Positions 1 to 9,447 of a stretch of 64,000 bases of DNA are shown here, one piece after another; positions within the stretch are counted from its first letter, which is position 1, and each line of letters begins with the position of its first letter. The DNA is taken from NCBI RefSeq assembly GCF_000147075.1, contig NC_014484.1, forward strand, positions 1,257,501-1,321,500, given 5' to 3'. The notes beneath the pieces were generated by a model. It did no database searches and was not told the origin of the DNA. It saw nothing but the letters and a program-made list of their open reading frames with translations. The translations under genes and the position numbers were made by a program. Source of the DNA: Spirochaeta thermophila DSM 6192. GTDB lineage: Bacteria; Spirochaetota; Spirochaetia; Winmispirales; Winmispiraceae.

Positions 1-831
1 GAGGAAATGGAAGAACCCCCTGGGAGGGGGCTCCACCTCAGCATAGAGGAGACTCGCCATCTCGAGAAGACGCCTCTTCAGATCGGGATTCTCCCATCCG
101 GGTGAGGAGATCTTGCCCTTTCCCTCCCAGAACGAGAGGATCGTCGCATAGGGGAACTCGCACACTTGCTTGAGATATGAGAGGAGTCGGGCGGCTCCCT
201 GCATCCTCTTCCGGGTCGTGGTGGGAATATAGGAGAAGATCCGTTCCATGCCCTCCGAGAGTCGCCTCTTTATCTCCTTCCGCCTCTCGGGAAATGCAAG
301 TCCCGGCGCCTCACGTTCGACCCTTTCCTCCATACGATCCACGAGGAGAAGCTGTTGCAGTTCCGTGTCGACCTCGGGGCTCACGAAGGCGAAGAGGGCG
401 GCGAGGAAGGCATCTTCGTGGTCCCTCGTCCAGAGGGGGCCGAGCTCTTCCCTGAGGATGCTCGTCTTCCGGGCGATCTCCCGGATCCTCTCGTAGAGCC
501 TCACCCCCAGGCGTTTCTCCGGAAAGTGGAGGAGGAGGGGGTCCTTCCGCTGGATACGCCCCCGCACCTTCCTGAGAAGATACTGTTTGATGGAGAGCTC
601 CCGTGAGATGCCCGTGAAGAGTTCCTTGAGGAAGACCAGGAACTTCTGGATGAGGGAGAGCCGGTCCCACACCTCCTCATAGTTCTGATCCTCCAGGTGG
701 AGCTCCTCCTCCGTGGCACCCAGGGGAAGATCCTCGGGGTGCGTCTGCTCGTCGAGGAGCTTCTTTCTCAGGGCTTCACGTTCTTCGGCCGAGAGTTCTC
801 TCACCAGGCGGGAGAAGACGCTCGCTTCCAT
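1..831 (-). CDS. DUF5312-like spirochaete protein (3' part cut off by window edge)
   Basis: An open frame runs on the minus strand from an ATG at 831 to the left edge without a stop, giving 277 codons of an incomplete protein. It starts MEASVFSRLVRELSAEER and is rich in Lys, Arg, Glu and Leu, with no signal peptide. A short hydrophobic stretch near residues 60-70 (SLIQKFLVFLKELFTG) could touch a membrane. The N-terminal pattern (RLV.ELS.EER, then W..LS) resembles the DUF5312 family of spirochaetes, whose function is unknown; I recall this from the family and could not search it. The gene is divergent from the EF-G gene with 85 bp between starts. The start is the first ATG of a long compositionally normal frame. 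Confidence 0.6.
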   Translation of the reverse strand, partial: MEASVFSRLVRELSAEEREALRKKLLDEQTHPEDLPLGATEEELHLEDQNYEEVWDRLSLIQKFLVFLKELFTGISRELSIKQYLLRKVRGRIQRKDPLLLHFPEKRLGVRLYERIREIARKTSILREELGPLWTRDHEDAFLAALFAFVSPEVDTELQQLLLVDRMEERVEREAPGLAFPERRKEIKRRLSEGMERIFSYIPTTTRKRMQGAARLLSYLKQVCEFPYATILSFWEGKGKISSPGWENPDLKRRLLEMASLLYAEVEPPPRGFFHFL

Positions 832-916
832 AGGGACAGTATAACCGAGTATCGAAAGGAAATACAGGCCTTCTCTTTTCCCCCGGAATATGCTACGATC
901 GGTCGCACGAGGAGCT

Positions 917-2965
917 ATGGACAGGACGAGAATTCGCAACATAGGGATCATCGCACACATCGATGCCGGCAAGACGACCACGACCGAGCGGATCCTCTAC
1001 TATACGGGGAAGACCCACCGTATCGGAGAGGTGGACGACGGCCAAGCGACCATGGACTGGATGGAGCAGGAACAGAACCGCGGTATCACCATCACGGCGG
1101 CCGCCACCACCTGTTTCTGGAAGGATCATCAGATAAACATCATCGACACCCCGGGCCATGTGGATTTCACCGTGGAGGTGGAACGCGCCCTCCGGGTGCT
1201 CGACGGCGCGGTGGTGATCTTCTGTGCCGTGGGGGGAGTGGAACCGCAGTCCGAGACGGTGTGGCACCAGGCCGACACCTACGGGGTGCCGAGGATCGCC
1301 TACGTGAACAAGATGGACCGCATGGGGGCGGATTTTTTCGCCGTGCTGGAGGAGATGGAGAAGAAACTCGGTGCGCATCCGGTCCCCCTCCAGATCCCCG
1401 TGGGGAAGGAACAGTCGTTCCGGGGGGTGATCGATCTCATAACGATGAGGATGATCGAATGGAACCAGGAGGTGCAGGGGGCGGAATACCACTACCTGCC
1501 GATCCCCGAGGACATGGAGGAGATGGCCGCCGCGTGGCGTGAACGCCTGCTCGATTCCCTTTCCACCTACTCTGACCGGATCACCGAGCTCTTCCTCGAG
1601 GGCAAAGAGATACCGGAGGACCTCATCCTGCGCACCATACGTTCGTGCACGCTCGCACGTCAGATCACACCGGTGTTCTGCGGGAGCTCTCTCAGGAACA
1701 TGGGCGTGCAACCTCTTCTGGATGGGGTGATCTCGTACCTCCCCTCACCAGCCGACCTGCCGCCCATCAAGGCCTATCATGTGAAGAAGGAAAAGGAGGT
1801 GGAGATACCGCAGGAGGAGTCGAGTCAACCGCTCGGCCTGATCTTCAAGATCCATGCGGACAGGGATGCGGGGAACCTGTGCTTCGTCCGAATGTACGCC
1901 GGAAGCATCAAGACGGGCACCACGGTCTACAACGTGGCGAAGAAGAAACGCGAACGGATCACCCGCATCTTCCGGATGCATGCGAACCGTACCGAGCCGC
2001 TCGATACGTTGAGGGCCGGGGACATAGGTGTGGTCGTGGGGTTCAAACTCGCCCAGACAGGCGATACCGTCTCCTCCGAGGGACAGCCCGTGCTCCTCGA
2101 GCGCATGCACCTGCCCGAACCCGTCATCTCCATCTCGGTGGAGCCGAAGACGCTCTCGGACAGGAAGAAGCTCCTCGACACCCTCTCCGTCCTCACCACG
2201 GAGGACCCGTCCCTGGCCATGAAAGAGGACGAGGAGACCGGGGAGATCCTCCTCTCGGGAATGGGGGAACTCCACCTGGAGGTGGTGGTGACCAGGATAA
2301 AGGACGAGTTCGGCATGGACGTGAGGACGGGCAAGCCGAGGGTCACCTACCGCGAGACCATCACCAGGGAGGCCACGGTCACCGAGACCTTCGACAGGAT
2401 CATCGGCGGGAAGGAACAGCGCGCCACCGTCACGATCGCGGTGCGGCCCAGAGAGCGGGGAACGGGCAACCGCTTCGTCTCTCAGGTGAGGGGGAACAGG
2501 ATTCCGGAGGAGATCCTGGAGGCGATACGCCGCTCGGTGGAGGCCTCCTTCACAGGCGGCATCCTCCTTGGATACCCCCTCGTGGACGTCGAGGCTGAAC
2601 TGCGCGAGGTGGAGTTCGATCCCGAGACCGGTACGGAGTTCGCCTTCGAGGCGGCCTCGAGCGGGGCCTTCGAGCGGGCCTGCAGGGAGGCGGCCCCCGT
2701 GCTACTCGAGCCCATCATGCGTATCGTGGTCATCACCCCCTCGGAGTTCCTCGGGGAGGTGGTCAACCAGCTCTCCGGCCGAGGAGGAGTCATACAGGGG
2801 ATCGAGTCCCGCGGCACCGTGGAGGAGATACATGCGCAGGCTCCCCTCGAACGCATGTTCGGCTACAGCACCGCCTTGAGGAGCGTCACCCAGGGACGGG
2901 CGAGCTTCTCCATGGAATTCAGTCACTTCGCCCCCAAGGAGGAGCAGGCGAGACCGCGTTCGTAG
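917..2965 (+). CDS. fusA2: Elongation factor G paralogue, recycling-type (EF-G2/spdEFG2-like)
   Basis: Translational GTPase of about 682 residues, normal EF-G size. GTPase motifs are intact: AHIDAGKT (P loop), RGITIT (switch I), DTPGHVDF (switch II), NKMD and GSS. The start at 917 gives the usual beginning [18 protein letters not shown]; an in-frame ATG at 890 lacks both a ribosome site and family support. Domain IV differs from translocating EF-G: the usual HKKQTGGxGQY loop is replaced by [11 protein letters not shown], and domain V carries RGGVIQG. Those features fit the mitochondrial EFG2 / spirochaete EF-G2 branch, in which the Borrelia protein splits ribosomes with RRF rather than moving tRNA. 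Recycling is therefore the likely role by family inference. Confidence 0.88.
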   Translation: MDRTRIRNIGIIAHIDAGKTTTTERILYYTGKTHRIGEVDDGQATMDWMEQEQNRGITITAAATTCFWKDHQINIIDTPGHVDFTVEVERALRVLDGAVVIFCAVGGVEPQSETVWHQADTYGVPRIAYVNKMDRMGADFFAVLEEMEKKLGAHPVPLQIPVGKEQSFRGVIDLITMRMIEWNQEVQGAEYHYLPIPEDMEEMAAAWRERLLDSLSTYSDRITELFLEGKEIPEDLILRTIRSCTLARQITPVFCGSSLRNMGVQPLLDGVISYLPSPADLPPIKAYHVKKEKEVEIPQEESSQPLGLIFKIHADRDAGNLCFVRMYAGSIKTGTTVYNVAKKKRERITRIFRMHANRTEPLDTLRAGDIGVVVGFKLAQTGDTVSSEGQPVLLERMHLPEPVISISVEPKTLSDRKKLLDTLSVLTTEDPSLAMKEDEETGEILLSGMGELHLEVVVTRIKDEFGMDVRTGKPRVTYRETITREATVTETFDRIIGGKEQRATVTIAVRPRERGTGNRFVSQVRGNRIPEEILEAIRRSVEASFTGGILLGYPLVDVEAELREVEFDPETGTEFAFEAASSGAFERACREAAPVLLEPIMRIVVITPSEFLGEVVNQLSGRGGVIQGIESRGTVEEIHAQAPLERMFGYSTALRSVTQGRASFSMEFSHFAPKEEQARPRS

Positions 2966-3007
2966 ATGCACGCGTTCCGAGGTGCGATCAGACCGGCTTC
3001 ACACGTC

Positions 3008-4936
3008 CTATTCCGCCTGAACCGCCGATGCGTCCGGCTCCTCCTCGATCCTGAAGGTCTCCACCACCTTGTGGAGTTCCACCATCCGGTTGCGGCTCTC
3101 CTGGGCGAGGTCGCTTATGGTGTTCACCGCCTGGAGGATCTCCCTGGTGCCGCGTTCGATCTCTTCCACCCCCTTCCTCACCTCGAGGGAGATGTTTCGA
3201 GATCCCTCCGCAGCATCCCGGATCTGCCCTGCCCTCTGCATCATGTCCTCCGCTCCTTCCCGTACACGGGTGGTGATCTCGTTGATGGCGTGCGTGGCGG
3301 AGAGGATGGAGGAGCTCGCGCGTGAGAGCTCGGTCATGCTGGCGGCGATCTCGTCGAGGGCGGTGGCGAACTGGGAGACGTCACGGCGGATGTTCTCGAA
3401 GGCGTGGTGGCTCTCGTCGCTGGCGTGAAGGGCCTGCTGGATGCGGTCTGTGATGCGGGAGAGGGACTGGCTGATGCGGTCGGCGTGCTCGCCGGTGGAC
3501 TCTGCGAGCTTGCGGATCTCCTCGGCGACGACGGCAAAGCCGCGGCCGGCCTCGCCGGCGTGGGCGCTCTCGATGGCGGCGTTCATGGAGAGGAGGTTGG
3601 TCTGCTCGGCGACGGTGTCGATGATCTCGATGATCTCCTGGATGTCGGAGATTTCGCGGTGGATGGAGGAGATGACCTCGTTGGTGGTGCTGACCTTTTC
3701 TCCGCCGTCGTGGATGACGGAGAGGAGGTCGGCGGTGCGGGCACGGCGGTCCTCTGCGAGGGAGGCGACGTGCTGGACGGAGGCGTTCATCTGTTCGATG
3801 GCGGCGGAGCTTTCGGCGATGTTGCGGGCCTGGGTCTGGATCTGGGAGACGACGGAGTGGATGCGGTCGACGATGGAGGAGATGGCGGAGGAGGTGGCGT
3901 CGAGGTTGGCATCGAGGCGGGTGACGAGGTCGCGGATGGACTCGATGGTGCGGGTGATTTGGTTGAGGGCGCTGGCGGACTGGGCGGCGCCGCCTGCGAG
4001 GACGTCCTTGAGCTCCTCGACGTTGCGGGAGGCCTCGCGGACCGAGAGGAGGAAGTCGCGCAGGGTGTCGAGCACCTCGTTGAGGTTCCTCGCGAGGCTG
4101 CCCAACTCATCCCTTCCTTCCACCTTCGCCACGACCATGAGATCACGGTCCTTCACCTGGTTCATCACCTGCTCGAGGTGAATGATCCTCCTCGCGAGCG
4201 TCGAACTGATCCGGACCACGAAGAGGGAGGAGAGGATGATCACCGCCAAGGTGAAGAGCACGAGGGCGATCTGGCTCCAGAGGGTGATCCGGGCCACCTC
4301 TGCATCGACCTTCTCTATGACCCCTTCCACCCGGGTGGCGAGGAAGTCCTTTATCACCCTTCGGGCGATCACCACCTGGTTCCAGGCCTGCTGGATGCGG
4401 GAGAGGGCGAGCCCCACTGTAGATGCGATACCCGCATCCTCATGATGGAGGGTCTCCTGTTGCTGATAGAGGAAACTCTGTATCTGGAGGATGCCGAAGA
4501 GCCTGTCCCTCGGGATCTCGCTGGTGTTGATGATGGCCTGAAGGTACTCGTAGGCCACCTCCATGCGGAGGGGGATGTCCTCCTTCTCCCAGGACTCATA
4601 GGCTGCGTCGAGTTCCTGCTGGAGCCCCTTCGGGAGGAGCCGCTTCCCGGGGTGCGACACGAGGGCCCCGAGCGCGCTGCCGAGGTGGTCGATGCTCTGC
4701 CTCCACTCCTCCACCACGGTGTCGAGGTACACCCCGCGTTCCTCGTGGTCGTAGGCGAGCACCTCGGCGGTGCTCTCCAGGAAACCATGGGCCGCGAAGA
4801 GCACGTCGTAGCCAGCCGACTGGAGGGCCCCAAGAGCGGTGACGAGATTGTTGCGGATGGTGATCCCTGCGAGAATGAGCCCTATCCCGGTGACCACCGT
4901 GACGAGGAGGAGGATCAATCTCGTTCTGATGCGCAT
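3008..4936 (-). CDS. Methyl-accepting chemotaxis protein
   Basis: Membrane chemoreceptor of about 642 residues. An N-terminal membrane helix ([19 protein letters not shown]) is followed by a mostly helical periplasmic region of about 190 residues without a recognisable PAS or Cache domain, a second membrane helix ([19 protein letters not shown]), HAMP, and a long coiled coil. The conserved hairpin tip is present ([19 protein letters not shown], then [16 protein letters not shown]), so it should bind CheA and CheW. No C-terminal CheR-binding pentapeptide is seen. The start at 4936 ([10 protein letters not shown]) has GGGAG 7 nt upstream and its own TTGTGC-N17-TATAAT promoter, so upstream in-frame ATGs are not needed. 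It lies convergent to the EF-G2 gene. Confidence 0.93.
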   Translation of the reverse strand: MRIRTRLILLLVTVVTGIGLILAGITIRNNLVTALGALQSAGYDVLFAAHGFLESTAEVLAYDHEERGVYLDTVVEEWRQSIDHLGSALGALVSHPGKRLLPKGLQQELDAAYESWEKEDIPLRMEVAYEYLQAIINTSEIPRDRLFGILQIQSFLYQQQETLHHEDAGIASTVGLALSRIQQAWNQVVIARRVIKDFLATRVEGVIEKVDAEVARITLWSQIALVLFTLAVIILSSLFVVRISSTLARRIIHLEQVMNQVKDRDLMVVAKVEGRDELGSLARNLNEVLDTLRDFLLSVREASRNVEELKDVLAGGAAQSASALNQITRTIESIRDLVTRLDANLDATSSAISSIVDRIHSVVSQIQTQARNIAESSAAIEQMNASVQHVASLAEDRRARTADLLSVIHDGGEKVSTTNEVISSIHREISDIQEIIEIIDTVAEQTNLLSMNAAIESAHAGEAGRGFAVVAEEIRKLAESTGEHADRISQSLSRITDRIQQALHASDESHHAFENIRRDVSQFATALDEIAASMTELSRASSSILSATHAINEITTRVREGAEDMMQRAGQIRDAAEGSRNISLEVRKGVEEIERGTREILQAVNTISDLAQESRNRMVELHKVVETFRIEEEPDASAVQAE

Positions 4937-4964
4937 CCTTTGTCTCCCGTATGATAATGCTCTC

Positions 4965-4993
4965 ATTATACACGTAATCAATCAACTGCACAA
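4965..4993 (-). promoter_or_regulatory. Sigma70-type promoter of the chemoreceptor gene
   Basis: On the minus strand TTGTGC (4988-4993) and a perfect TATAAT (4965-4970) are 17 bp apart. The predicted start of transcription lies about 20 nt before the chosen ATG, leaving room for the GGGAG ribosome site. Confidence 0.65.
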
Positions 4994-5015
4994 GAAACGA
5001 TCCAGAATATTTTTC

Positions 5016-5045
5016 TTGACAACTCTTTTTCCCCGCCCCTATAGT
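5016..5045 (+). promoter_or_regulatory. Promoter of the EF-G-like gene
   Basis: TTGACA (5016-5021) and TATAGT (5040-5045) with an 18-bp pyrimidine-rich spacer. The divergent chemoreceptor promoter lies within 25 bp, so the two genes share one compact intergenic region. Confidence 0.7.
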
Positions 5046-5085
5046 AGTAAGACCTAGATGTATCACCAGGGGAAAGGAGTGCGCC

Positions 5086-7167
5086 ATGTCTGTGAGTACC
5101 GCCACCATCCGAAACCTCTCCGTAGTGGGACACGGGGGAACGGGGAAGACCACCCTCGTAGAGCACATCCTCTACGCCGCGGGGGTGATAGACAAGCCCG
5201 AGACCGTCGAGTCCGGCAGAACGGTGAGCGATTTCCTCCCCGAGGAGATAGAGAACCGTTTTTCGATAAAGACCGCACTCTCCGCCTTCACCTGGAAGGA
5301 CATAAAGATCAACCTCTTCGATACCCCGGGAGCCGGCGACTTCATAGGTGAAGTGATCTCCGCCTTCCGGGCATCCGACTGCGCCCTCATGGTGGTGGAC
5401 GCGAAGTCCGGCGTCCAGATAGAGACGATCAAGCTCTGGCGAAGGCTCGACATGCGCAACATGCCGCGGATGGTCTTCATCAACAAGATAGAGCTCGACA
5501 ATGCGGGCTACAACAAGACCGTGGAGGACCTCAAAGAACGATTCCAGAAGACCTTCATCCCGGTGACCATCCCGCTCGGTGAGGGAACGGACTACAAGGG
5601 TGTGATCAACCTGCTCACCATGAAGGCACATGTCATGGATGACGGGCAGGAGAAGGAGGTCGACATACCGGAGGAATACCGGGAGGCGGCGGAACAGGCC
5701 CATCTCGAACTCATAGAAGCGGCGGCCGAAGGGGATGACGAGCTCACCGAGAAGTACTTCGAGGCCGGGACGCTCACCATCGAAGAGGCGAAACGCGGGC
5801 TCGCCGAAGGGCTCAAGGAGAACAAGTTCGTGCCCGTGCTCTGTGGATCTGCCCTCCTCCACTCCGGTATCAACGATCTGTTCCACGTCATAAACGAGAT
5901 CGCCCCCTCTCCCGAGGCCCTCTCGGAACCGATCCTCCGGAACGGGGAGGAGGATCGCCTGCCCGTGGATCCGAATGCGCCCTTCTGCGGATACGTGTTC
6001 AAGACATTCTACGATCAGTTCTCGGGAAAGCTCTCCTTCATAAAGGTCGTACAGGGGAGTCTCACACCCGGCACCGAGGTCCTCAACCTCTCCGAACAGA
6101 AGAAAGAACGGATCTCCAAGGTGTTCACCGCGATCGGGAAGAAACTCGTCGAGACCTCGGGGGCAGTGGCAGGGGATATCGCCGTGGTGACAAAGGCCGA
6201 CTCCCTCAGAACGAACGACACCCTCGCCGCGCAGGAGGTCGATTTCCGGTTCAAGCCACTCGCCCTCCCTCAACCGATCTTCTCGCTCGCGATCGGGACG
6301 GACTCCAAGAAGGAGCAGGACAAGCTGGGCGAACTCCTCCACAGGGAGGCCGAGGAAGACCTCACCTTCACCCTCACCTACAACCCCGAGACGAAGGAGA
6401 CCGTGATCTCAGGAATGGGCGAGCTCCACATCAACATGATCCTCAACAAGATCAGGGAGAAGTTCAAGATCAACGTGCACACCAAGACCCCGGAAGTGGC
6501 CTATCGCGAAACCATCACGAAACCGGCCTCCGCGGAGTATACCCACAAGAAACAGACCGGGGGGCACGGACAGTACGCCCGTGTGGTCATGGAGATCAAA
6601 CCCCTTCCCAGGGGAGAGATCTTCGCCTTCCACAACGCCATCCACGGCGGCGCCATCTCCAAGAACTACATCCCCGGCGTGGAGAAGGGCGTGCGAGAGG
6701 GGATGGAAGCGGGCATCCTCGCCGGGTATCCGGTGGTGGACTTGGAAGCCACCGTGGTGGACGGCAAGGAGCACCCGGTCGATTCCTCGGAGCTGGCGTT
6801 CAAGATCGCGGCCCGGGAGGCGCTCAAGGACGCCCTCACGAGGGCGGGCTGCGTGCTCCTCGAACCCATCATGAAGCTCACGGTCTTCATCGAGGAACAG
6901 TATCTGGGCGACATCCTCTCCGACTTGAGCGGACGACGGGGGAAGGTCTTGGGACAGAAGCCCATAGGAGGAGGGATCGTCGAGGTCGACGCCCTGGTTC
7001 CGCAGGCGGAGCTCCTCCGCTACGCCATCGACCTCAAGTCGATGACCTCCGGAACGGGGTCCTTCGAAATCGAGTTCAGCCACTACGAGCCGATATCGGG
7101 TAGAATCGCCGAGGAGGTGATAAAGAGAGCACAGTCGCGCCAGGAGGAGGTAAAGGCAGGTCAATAG
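5086..7167 (+). CDS. EF-G-like translational GTPase with atypical G4 motif
   Basis: A 693-residue second EF-G paralogue with AAGGAG upstream. The P loop is GHGGTGKT instead of AHIDAGKT, switch II is DTPGAGDF, and the guanine-specificity motif reads NKIE (FINKIELDN) where NKxD is expected. Domain IV keeps HKKQTGGHGQYARVV and domain V keeps LSGRRGKVLG, so the tRNA-mimicking end is complete. This matches the EF-G-like subfamily found beside standard EF-G in many thermophiles, for example the second EF-G of Thermus. Those proteins associate with ribosomes, but their role is unsettled. A normal translocating EF-G must be elsewhere in the genome. It ends in a strong terminator shared with the convergent citrate synthase gene. 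Confidence 0.9.
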   Translation: MSVSTATIRNLSVVGHGGTGKTTLVEHILYAAGVIDKPETVESGRTVSDFLPEEIENRFSIKTALSAFTWKDIKINLFDTPGAGDFIGEVISAFRASDCALMVVDAKSGVQIETIKLWRRLDMRNMPRMVFINKIELDNAGYNKTVEDLKERFQKTFIPVTIPLGEGTDYKGVINLLTMKAHVMDDGQEKEVDIPEEYREAAEQAHLELIEAAAEGDDELTEKYFEAGTLTIEEAKRGLAEGLKENKFVPVLCGSALLHSGINDLFHVINEIAPSPEALSEPILRNGEEDRLPVDPNAPFCGYVFKTFYDQFSGKLSFIKVVQGSLTPGTEVLNLSEQKKERISKVFTAIGKKLVETSGAVAGDIAVVTKADSLRTNDTLAAQEVDFRFKPLALPQPIFSLAIGTDSKKEQDKLGELLHREAEEDLTFTLTYNPETKETVISGMGELHINMILNKIREKFKINVHTKTPEVAYRETITKPASAEYTHKKQTGGHGQYARVVMEIKPLPRGEIFAFHNAIHGGAISKNYIPGVEKGVREGMEAGILAGYPVVDLEATVVDGKEHPVDSSELAFKIAAREALKDALTRAGCVLLEPIMKLTVFIEEQYLGDILSDLSGRRGKVLGQKPIGGGIVEVDALVPQAELLRYAIDLKSMTSGTGSFEIEFSHYEPISGRIAEEVIKRAQSRQEEVKAGQ

Positions 7168-7204
7168 GAGTGAAAGAGAAAAAGGAGGCCTCGCAAGGAG
7201 GGAT

Positions 7205-7234
7205 GGGAGGGAGGTTCAACCTCCCTCCCCTTTT
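7205..7234 (+). terminator. Rho-independent terminator after the EF-G-like gene
   Basis: A perfect 10-bp stem GGGAGGGAGG (7205-7214) / CCTCCCTCCC (7220-7229) closes a TTCAA loop and is followed by CTTTT. It sits between two convergent genes. Confidence 0.85.
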
Positions 7235-7266
7235 CGTGCCCCGGGCCGGGCCACGCACATGACCGC

Positions 7267-8628
7267 TCAACCCCGCCGGTCGAGAGGGACGTACTCGCGT
7301 TTCCCTATCACATTCTTGTAGGCGGGACGGATGATCCTCCCTCCGCTTATGAGCTCCTCCACGAGGTGGGCCGACCACCCGGCGATCCGGGCGATGGCGA
7401 ATATGGGGGTGTAGAGTTCGGTGGGGATCCCCAGCATCTTGTAGACGAAGCCGGAATAGAAGTCCACATTGGGTGCTATCACCTTGTTCGACTTCTTTAT
7501 CTCGGCGAACAGCTCCGGGGTGAGCCGGGCGATGAGTTCATAGAGACCGAACTCTTCCTCGAACCCCTTCTCCTTCGCGAGTGTCTCTGCCTTCTCTCTG
7601 AGGAGCACCGCCCTGGGGTCCGAAATCGTGTAGACGGCGTGTCCCATGCCGTAGACGAGACCGCTCCGGTCGAAGGCTTCCTTGTTGAGGATCTTGACGA
7701 GGTAGTCCCTCACCTCCTGCTCGTCGCTCCAGTCCTTCACGTGGGCCTTGATGTCCTCCATCATGGCCATCACCTTGATGTTGGCTCCGCCGTGCTTGGC
7801 CCCTTTGAGAGAGCCGATGGCCGCCGCGACCGCGGAATACACGTCGGTGGCCGCCGAGGTGACCACGTGTATCGTGAACGTGGAGTTGTTGCCTCCGCCG
7901 TGCTCCGCATGGAGGACGAGGGCGAGGTCGAGGATCTCCGCCTCGCTCCTGGTGTACTCCTTGTCGGGGCGTATCAGGTACAGGAAGTTCTCGGCGGTGG
8001 AGAGATCGGGCTGAGGAGGATGTATGTAGAGGCTCTCTCCGTGGTAGTAGTGGCGCTTGGCCTGATAGCCGTACGCCACCAGTACGGGGAATCGGGAGAT
8101 GAGCTCTATGCTCTGTCTGAGGACATTCACTATGGACAGATCCTCAGGATTGGGATCGAAGGAATAGAGGGTGAGCACCGATCGTGCGAGTTTGTTCATG
8201 ATGTCGGAACTCGGGTTCTTGAGGATCGTGCTCTCGGTGAAATCCCCGGGGAGATCGCGGTTCTCTCCCAGCACGGCCTGAAACTCCTCGAGCTCGCTCT
8301 TCGTAGGAAGGTACCCGAAGAGGAGGAGGAAGGCGGTCTCCTCGAAGCCGAAACGACCGTCGGCCTGGAAACCCGCCACGAGATCCTCCACCGAGATGCC
8401 CCGGTACAGGAGCCTTCCAGGGACGGGAACCGCCTCTCCCTCGTCGATCACATAACCGTGTACCTCACCTATCTCCGTAAGCCCCACGAGGACACCGCTT
8501 CCGTCCTCGTTGCGCAGGCCGCGTTTCACGTTGTAGCGTGAGTAGAGGGCGGGGTCTATGGTGTTGTTCTTTCGTGCGATCGGGGTGATCTTCTCGAGAA
8601 AGGCCTTCTCTCTGGCTGTGAGTTCCAT
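7267..8628 (-). CDS. gltA: Citrate synthase family protein
   Basis: A 453-residue cytoplasmic enzyme that should condense oxaloacetate with acetyl-CoA; a 2-methylcitrate synthase cannot be excluded. The catalytic triad is visible: His in HAEHGGGN, His in GMGHAVY and Asp in APNVDFYSG. The N-terminal extension of about 60 residues resembles citrate synthase variants of anaerobes. No other TCA genes are nearby. The start ATG at 8628 follows AAGGGGGA at about 5 nt. The promoter region carries a perfect dyad over the -10 box, which suggests repression by a dimeric regulator. Confidence 0.9.
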   Translation of the reverse strand: MELTAREKAFLEKITPIARKNNTIDPALYSRYNVKRGLRNEDGSGVLVGLTEIGEVHGYVIDEGEAVPVPGRLLYRGISVEDLVAGFQADGRFGFEETAFLLLFGYLPTKSELEEFQAVLGENRDLPGDFTESTILKNPSSDIMNKLARSVLTLYSFDPNPEDLSIVNVLRQSIELISRFPVLVAYGYQAKRHYYHGESLYIHPPQPDLSTAENFLYLIRPDKEYTRSEAEILDLALVLHAEHGGGNNSTFTIHVVTSAATDVYSAVAAAIGSLKGAKHGGANIKVMAMMEDIKAHVKDWSDEQEVRDYLVKILNKEAFDRSGLVYGMGHAVYTISDPRAVLLREKAETLAKEKGFEEEFGLYELIARLTPELFAEIKKSNKVIAPNVDFYSGFVYKMLGIPTELYTPIFAIARIAGWSAHLVEELISGGRIIRPAYKNVIGKREYVPLDRRG

Positions 8629-8645
8629 CTGTTCCCCCTTGCATA

Positions 8646-8668
8646 TTTTTGCAGTATACTAGCAAAAA
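8646..8668 (-). promoter_or_regulatory. Dyad operator over the -10 box of citrate synthase
   Basis: TTTTTGC (8646-8652) and GCAAAAA (8662-8668) form a perfect inverted repeat around a 9-bp centre holding TATACT on the minus strand, the best -10 for gltA. Further copies of TTGCAAAAA at 8690 and an outer imperfect pair GCATATT (8641) / AATATGC (8708) surround it. The regulator is unknown. Confidence 0.5.
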
Positions 8669-8717
8669 TCGGGGAAAAATTCAATATTCTTGCAAAAAAA
8701 ACGTAAGAATATGCAGT

Positions 8718-9407
8718 TCACCCCGGAGAGGAGGTCCGTTTGAACAGGAAGACCTCCCAGATGGGGTGGTGCTCCCTCGCCCCCTTCCGCTCGTACTTGG
8801 TCACGGGCCGCCACACCTGCCTCGGAGCGAACCCCCCGTACTCGTTCACGAACGCCGGATGGGAGGAGCATACCTGGAGGATCTGGGAGGCATAGTCCTC
8901 CCAGTCGGTGGTGATGTAGAGGTAGGCGCCCTCCTTCATGAAGGGATGAAGGATGTCGAGGAACGGGGACTGGATCATCCTCCGCTTGTGGTGCTTCCGC
9001 TTAGGCCAGGGGTCGGGGAAAAAGATGTGTACCCCGTCGAAGGAGTCCGGGAGGAGGAGCTGTTCGAAGACGAGGAACACGTCCGCCTGCACCACCCTCA
9101 GGTTGTCGAGTCCCTTCGTATGGATTTCCCTCAGCACCTTCCCCACTCCGGGGGAATGGATCTCCACCCCCAGGAAGCCCGTCCCGGGAAACCGCTCCGC
9201 GAGTGCCACGGTGGCGTCCCCCATGCCGAAACCGATCTCGAGCACGTAGCGATCGAACGGGCGGGGGAAGAGCGACGCCACCGGCCGCCTCCCACCTGTG
9301 AGATCCACGGCGTAGAGTGGTTTCAGTGCATCGAGGGCACGCCGTTGTCCTTTCGTGATCCGCCCCTGACGCGGGGCATACGTCCTCACACCCCATCCCG
9401 ATGTCAT
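8718..9407 (-). CDS. trmB: tRNA (guanine-N7-)-methyltransferase
   Basis: A 229-residue SAM-dependent enzyme that makes m7G46 in tRNA. The SAM loop LEIGFGMGDATVALA, the acidic VEIHSPG strand, DPWPKRKHHKRR and the C-terminal TDWEDYA ... TKYERKG blocks match the TrmB family throughout. The start at 9407 (MTSGWGVRTY) gives the normal length. The frame continues upstream but overlaps the C-terminal coding region of mfd with no family similarity, so that extension is rejected. No clear ribosome site is visible. It lies 40 bp after mfd on the same strand and is probably co-transcribed with it. Confidence 0.9.
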   Translation of the reverse strand: MTSGWGVRTYAPRQGRITKGQRRALDALKPLYAVDLTGGRRPVASLFPRPFDRYVLEIGFGMGDATVALAERFPGTGFLGVEIHSPGVGKVLREIHTKGLDNLRVVQADVFLVFEQLLLPDSFDGVHIFFPDPWPKRKHHKRRMIQSPFLDILHPFMKEGAYLYITTDWEDYASQILQVCSSHPAFVNEYGGFAPRQVWRPVTKYERKGAREHHPIWEVFLFKRTSSPG

Positions 9408-9447
9408 GTGCGCAATGGTAGGGGAAAATGAGTCCTCTTGCAAGACT

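Noticed and set aside
3404-4954. 516-codon plus-strand frame
   Set aside because: It is antisense to the chemoreceptor, and its Gly/Asp/Val repeats reflect the coiled coil read backwards.
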